A model generated the notes under the pieces. That model was given only the letters and a program-made list of their open reading frames with translations. It ran no database searches and was not told the origin of the DNA. Below are positions 58,212-64,000 of a DNA stretch of 64,000 nt, piece by piece (position 1 is the first letter of the stretch; every line of letters begins with the position of its first letter). The stretch covers positions 12,386,501 through 12,450,500 of the forward strand of contig CM051517.1 in assembly GCA_028015205.1 (NCBI GenBank). Reading direction: 5' to 3'. A program made the position numbers and the translations under genes. The DNA comes from Mytilisepta virgata. Lineage: Eukaryota > Mollusca > Bivalvia > Mytilida > Mytilidae.

Positions 58212-59732
58212 ACAACTGTATTGACTTTTACAGTATGTTTTTTACACCAGAGCGTCCGGATCTATAAGAGGAAAGTTACATGTGTCTATAAAATTGTTTA
58301 ACCCTACCACTCCAAGGTGTCCGTTCAATGTTTGATTTTTGTGCTCTTTTATATTATTTTTGGCTGTTGGTCTGTGGATTGGATGGCGTTATACTTGATT
58401 TGGTATTCATTGTCGACCTTTCCTATTGTCCGTTTTGTTGATTATTTCCAATTATTTTTATCGTAAAATTTATTTAAATTTAAGTATATATTTGACATTG
58501 ATAAATTTTTATGTTATCTTAATTGCTAGGTTAAATAAATAATTTCAACATAGATTCATGATTTTTTGAAAACCAAACGGATATATTTTAGATACAGGGA
58601 CAAATAAGCCTTGGAGATTTTATTTCAATATTTGTTGTATTGTGAAGTGTTGTGAAGTGAAAATACAAACATTTCCACACGAATATATTAAGGTAGGTGT
58701 TTTGTCCTCTATTTTGATAGTATTAAGAAAAATTGCAAAATGACCATTACTCGATAATACTACATTTACAACACTTCATTTCTGTTTAGTTTGCTATGTG
58801 TTTTTGTATTTTTTCTATTATCTTGGTGGTATCTGTTTGTCCCGCTACTGTTCTCACAAATTCGCCTTGTCTTTGAAGTCGGGTTATGTGGTCTTATGGC
58901 TTTGGCATTCTTTTACGAGTATTAATAAAGCCCTGTTTATACTCTAGCCAACTTAAACTCTTTAAATGAGTATCACCTTCACGCAGCGAATAGGATATCA
59001 TATTAGTATACATGTATATAAAATTCATGCATTTTACATATTACATTTTGTGTCTGGTCGACTGGAGAGGTAAATGCGCGTAAACGAAAAATTCAAAATT
59101 TGCGCAAACTTAAAAGTCAAATGGTCAGATTCAATGGATTATTTTGAAATTTTAAAGCTTTATCACACTACATTGATACAAAAATCAAGGTTTGAAATAT
59201 CGTTTAGGCCACGCAAAATTAATTACTTGTTCGTCTGACCACCCGCATGTTTAAAACGATCGGTAAAAAAAAAAACTTTTTTTCTGCCGCCCGCATCCAG
59301 CACGGAAACACCCGCATCAGATTCCGGATTTTGTAACAAAAACCTTAAATCACTTGAGCGTTTAGATGAAGCCGTCAGTACGCGATATTTGAGTGCAAAA
59401 ATGAGTAACAAATCACACGCCATCGAGTATATTTTGTGGTCTATGTTGTTTCCCAAGTCTGGGTTTTCCAACTTAACATGACCAGTCAATGTGATCTCGA
59501 CGATATATTCATTGACCTATTCAAAACAATACAAGAATATTCGTCTTGCAATGATTTGAACTTTGATATGATAACGATCAGTAAAAGCACTTAGACGAGG
59601 TGTAACCCTCTCTACCGAGGGAATGTCGCTCTCACGAGGGGAAAATTTCAAGTGATAAAAAATAAAATTATTAAATTTTGACTTTTATTATTCTAAAGAG
59701 TAAAATTCTTCAATTCCTTCCAAAGAAAAATA

Positions 59733-60003
59733 GGAGCCTCGGTGGCCGAGTGGTCTAGGTAGTTCGTCACGACTACTAATGATCACTAGCCTGTCAACAC
59801 TAAGGTTGTGAGTTCGAATCTCACCTGTGGCAGAGTCTCTTCGACTGCGATCTAAAATTGACAAGGATTGCTAATTTTCCTACCGAAGGTCGGTGGTTCT
59901 CTCCGGGTACTCCGGCTTCCTCCGCCAATAAAAACTTGCCGCCGCAAAATAGCCAAAAGTGCTGAAAACGTCATAAAACCCCAACTAAACAAACAAAACC
60001 AAA
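59733..60003 (+). mobile_element. tRNA-derived SINE, unit 5
   Basis: Copy of the SINE at 31614 with intact A and B boxes. Confidence 0.8.
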
Positions 60004-62004
60004 GAAAAATGTTTGTATCTACAATAAGGAAGAAACCACATGTACATGAAATATTTCTTTATTTTTAAAAATGTGTGGCGAATTGTAATTTTAAATTAGA
60101 ATTTTTAAAAATTACTTGAAATGCACTTGAACATTATCCCTCATAAAAGGGATAACCACTCGGATGAGGGGTACCTCTCATCTGAGGGTTTGTTCCCAAC
60201 CTGTTGATGATCATAAGAAACTTTTTGGGAAAGAGACTGATGGAACATCAATTAAGCCAGCTTTCAGCATGAAGTCCGTAGTAAATTGATGCATGTATTT
60301 TGGATTGAATGTAGATTATTATCCATTAAAATTAAAATAGAAAGAAACATCAAAGATACACTCGGGTACCCATAAAGCTTTAGACCACCACCATGTTGCT
60401 CATTGCATTTAATTGACTGGGTTGATTAATAAATTCTGTCTAAAAAAAAATATCGCTTGCTCGCACCTCTTATTTTCATCAAAAATCCGAAGAACAAGTG
60501 ATTAATTTGGCATGGCCTTATTAAATTAGTTAAGTTTCTGGAGGTGATATTTGTCTGGCCAACTGGACAGGCAAATGCGTGTAAACGAAGAATTCAAATG
60601 GTAAGATTCAATCATACCCAGCTATATCGGCCATCACGTGACTTTTGTCTATATCGATATGGTATAAACTCAGTTCTTAAAGCGTAAAGGAAATATAATG
60701 GGAGTTGCACTTTAAATTGCAATATCTTTTTTTATATACGAGCTTTTCAAAATGTACATCTTCTGTGAAAATCTTGAATCTTTCCTCTTTCTTTTGGTAT
60801 ATGACACTTGAGATAATTATTTTGATTGGTCCTGTCCAATTTGATTTCAAAATATGATACTTTTTCGACGAAAATACATGTATTTTACGTTAAAATTAAT
60901 CTTGAAATGGAAAATTTTCGTAGACCCCCCTCTTTACCTGAGGGTTTTAAACCCCCAAGCATTTTTAAAGTTAAAGATGTACATCTTTGCTGATAACATT
61001 TAAAAAATTTCCTTTCCAATGATATAAAAATTGTGAGAATCGGATATAGATTGGTCCTGTCCAATTTGTTTTGAAAAATGCCAAAATATTAAATTTATTT
61101 AGTTGTCGGACCAAATTCAAATTATAAACTCGATTCTGGTTCGGGTAATGTCCTGTGATAATTCCGGATTCTTAAGAACGCATTTTTGATGCTTTAAGTA
61201 TGTTTATTAGAGATGCATAGTGTTCTCATTGTCAACTTATAAAATATGTATACATAGGTGTAAAAACATCTTTCCGTTTTAATATAAATATGAAAATATG
61301 ATATAATTGTAATTTATAAGTTTGTTTAATTTTGTTCCCTTTTAATGAGGACCTCACAAATGTAAAGGTGCAATTATACTTCCTCGACACCTGCTGACAA
61401 GTTTATAAGGTAAATTCAACACACCGATGAACACAGCGGGTAGCCGTGACAGGTGTAACTTGTTAATTGACCAAATTACCGGAACATCAGGGGTATATTA
61501 TGATAAAACCCTCTTACATGTTTTTAGCATAAAGGGAAAAGCTAAAGGTCCAATATAGTTTAAGAGCAATTAATATAAAAAAATAAAATGTTCTTATGAG
61601 ATATAGAGGTGCACATAAAATTTAAACAGTGATAGTCAAAACTGGCAGGATGCCTGTCTGCTTCATACATATATAAATCAAGTATTAAAATGCTCATAAA
61701 TGCTTAAGTTTTTATATGGTAACATTATGAAATTATATCATTTGACAAGAATCTCAACAAAAAAAAACATATAAATAATGGCAAGAGAAAGGTCATTTTA
61801 GATTCATGATCGTCGACCATAATTAAACATTTTATGTTACAATATTTTATTAAATGTATTCATTACTAAAGTTCAATTGCTGTTCATTACTATAGCCTGT
61901 CTCTACAGTTGTTTAAAGTATATCATATACATGTACATCAGCCTGAAAAGCACTCTTATTTTACATGAACCAAAACAATTAATTGTAGAACTTAAAAATC
62001 GGTC

Positions 62005-63560
62005 CTACTAAAAGAAGCCTGCCAAGGTAAATGAAGCCTGCAAAAGCCTGCAGGTTAATGGCTATAGGTACGTGGAATATTTTTACATATTATGGTAGAT
62101 GAAAGTATATTATTTGATAATATCGAAAAAAAATTGATTTTTGATAAGTTTTTCGACTCTTAATCGATGATTTTCTATTGTCGTATTTGAAGCCTGCAAG
62201 AATGCGACGCCATCTTGTTTTACCTGAGATTCGAGTTGACACGTGTAGTTAATTAGCCAGTGTATATTGTAGAATAAACAATTTTATTAAGTTTAATGTT
62301 AATTGAATGTAATAAAAATGTAGAACTCTGTGTCATATTCATAAATGAATATGTTACCAGACCCAACGACGATAATCAATACAAAGATTTTTTGCAGATA
62401 TTTACAGATGGATCAAAAGATCCAGTTACAAATAGTAGTGGCTGTGCCTTTGTTATTCCGAAATTAAAAATTCATAAAGCATTTAGATTATCTAATTATG
62501 CATCCATATTTGTTTGTGAATTAATGGCTATTTTTTTTACTTTGAACTGGCTTTTAGATTATAAAACATGTAGTATAGTTATATTTGTAGATTCCCTAGC
62601 AGCACTTAAGGCCATAAAAAACTCTGTGTACAAAGTTAAATGTCAGATTATTTTTATATTTTTTCTACATACTCTATTTTAATTAAAACAGGGAAAAATA
62701 TTATATTTGAATGGATACCTAGCCACGTTGGCATTGTAGGAAATGAGCTTGCAGATACTGAAGCAAAACATTCTTTAACACTAGAATCAATATTTTTCAC
62801 CCCTTTATATAAAGATGACATTAAAACTGTTTGTAAAAATCTACTCAAGAATATTTGGCAGTCAGAATGGGATAACAATAAAGATAAACATTTTTATCAG
62901 ATTTGTAATACCGTAAATTTTAATCTAAAAATACCAAAATTACTACGCAACTCAGAAATTTTATTATATAAGCTTAGAAATGGTTATATTGGACTGAACA
63001 AAAATCTAAATAAAATTGGAGTCACTGATTCACCCCTATGCTCACAGTGTAAAGTAGCCGAAACGGTAGAACATTATTTATTACATTGTACAAAATATAA
63101 TCTAGAAAGAAAATCCCTTTTGGATAATTTAACAGATAAAGGACTAAAAATTTTCAATTTAAACACTCTACTATCAGGTTTAAACTTTAACATAATCTAT
63201 GAATATGTTAAATCAACCAAAAGATTTGCTAATTACTAAATTATAAAAAAAAAAAAAAAAATTTCAATTTTTGTTCTGTTAATTAATTAAACCGCTGGTG
63301 ACAGCCTTTGTTCCAGTAAACTTGAGGACGGACAGCGGTTGGATATTGTACCTATTCCAGATGTCTACACCTATGACCCAAAATTGTAGAAAGGATATAT
63401 ACAGACACCTGCTGATCGCGTGAAGCTCTTTCACTATGATCCGAGGCCCATGGTTCACATAAGCTTGGGACATCGAAATTTACTTGATTGTATTGCGTGG
63501 ACACCTCAGCCCACTAATACCTGTGTGTGTTCATGCAGTCTATCATTCTCTACTATTTTT

Positions 63561-63609
<49 letters not shown>

Positions 63610-64000
63610 GTCCCAGGACTATGAGAGCTATATATACTTTTATTTGTTATTTTTCTAAAATAGAGACATTTATCTCTCTGTTTCCCCTATATGCGATATA
63701 CTTGGCCAGTATACCGTGCAGGGCCTCGGACAAGTGTGCGGTCTCCCCAGTCGGCATCTCAAAAATTTGACCTCTTACTCATGGTCGGTGACTATCACGC
63801 GCCGTCGGTCAGTGCGGGCACTCGAGGCAAAAACAATGCCTCGGGAATCCGCACTGAGCGAGGGGGTGGGTACCCGAACATTTGAGCTTATCCCGTAATA
63901 TTTGTTCCCCTTATTTTAAATAGTATCCTGAGATACATTTGGGATCACGCACAATAGTGCATTATCCCGACTGTTGTCCCGTTTAATTATAATTTACTTT
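62005..64000. mobile_element. Long-TIR element in unit 5, partial
   Basis: Left inverted repeat at 62005 onward, the LINE fragment, and a poly-T tract of 46 nt at 63563-63608. The right inverted repeat lies beyond the window. Confidence 0.75.
62296..63239 (+). pseudogene. LINE ORF2 RNase H fragment, unit 5
   Basis: Third copy of the pseudogene at 38069, with the same frameshift and the same CX2CX7HX4C end. Confidence 0.88.

Larger units (their letters stand above)
58212..64000. repeat. Macro-array unit 5, long type (L), cut by window
   Basis: Starts with ACAACTGTATTG directly after unit 4 and carries the 6.3-kb segment from 60614. The window ends inside it, so its right part and any further units are unseen. 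Confidence 0.9.
60614..64000. mobile_element. 6.28-kb segment in unit 5, partial
   Basis: Begins at the same CAATC boundary as in units 2 and 3 and continues to the window end. Confidence 0.75.

Overview
This is eukaryotic, AT-rich, intron-bearing DNA. It most likely comes from a marine bivalve, and a Mytilus-type mussel is my best guess. The basis is the 3' end of a spliced metazoan gene (NOL6), dense interspersed elements built from tandem modules of about 150 bp, an element family with ATACGACCGC ends, a tRNA-headed SINE, LINE debris and a Tc1 transposon. Species assignment is inference from repeat style only.

Layout. (1) 1-14.6 kb: the C-terminal five coding exons of NOL6 (plus strand; 2356-2453, 6519-6730, 6907-7107, 8650-8751, 14437-14589). 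They end in a stop codon and an AATAAA. Every large intron is filled with repeats: a 28-bp minisatellite (1-2171), two modular interspersed elements (2787-4517, 4847-6122), another (8793-10044), a full-length Tc1 transposon with an open 365-codon transposase frame antisense to NOL6 (10200-11741), and an ATACGACCGC-ended element (12040-13452). (2) 14.6-30.1 kb: intergenic repeats. They include elements with Helitron-like 3' hairpins, a 3.5-kb fold-back (17387-20878) interrupted by a nested 919-bp element with a target duplication, LINE and reverse-transcriptase remnants, a long hairpin (24191-24324), short tandem arrays, a small inverted-repeat element (28180-28540), and a near-palindromic fold-back containing 28 GATATC sites (28893-29605). 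(3) 30.1-64 kb: a tandem macro-array of five nearly identical units. They come in two lengths, S (about 3.9 kb) and L (about 10.17 kb), in the order S-L-L-S-L (the last is cut by the window end). L equals S plus a 6,278-bp segment at exactly one site. That segment holds a 3,548-bp element with 282-bp terminal inverted repeats. Inside it lie a frameshifted LINE RNase H domain, a 46-nt poly-T tract, and a later 450-bp poly(A)-tailed retro-insert with a 10-bp target duplication.

The only host gene I can support is NOL6, a nucleolar ribosome-biogenesis factor. The only apparently intact mobile-element protein is the Tc1 transposase. Everything else is repeat structure. The most notable structures are the S/L macro-array with its four-level nesting, the fold-back elements, and several unrelated repeat families whose modules are all close to nucleosome length.
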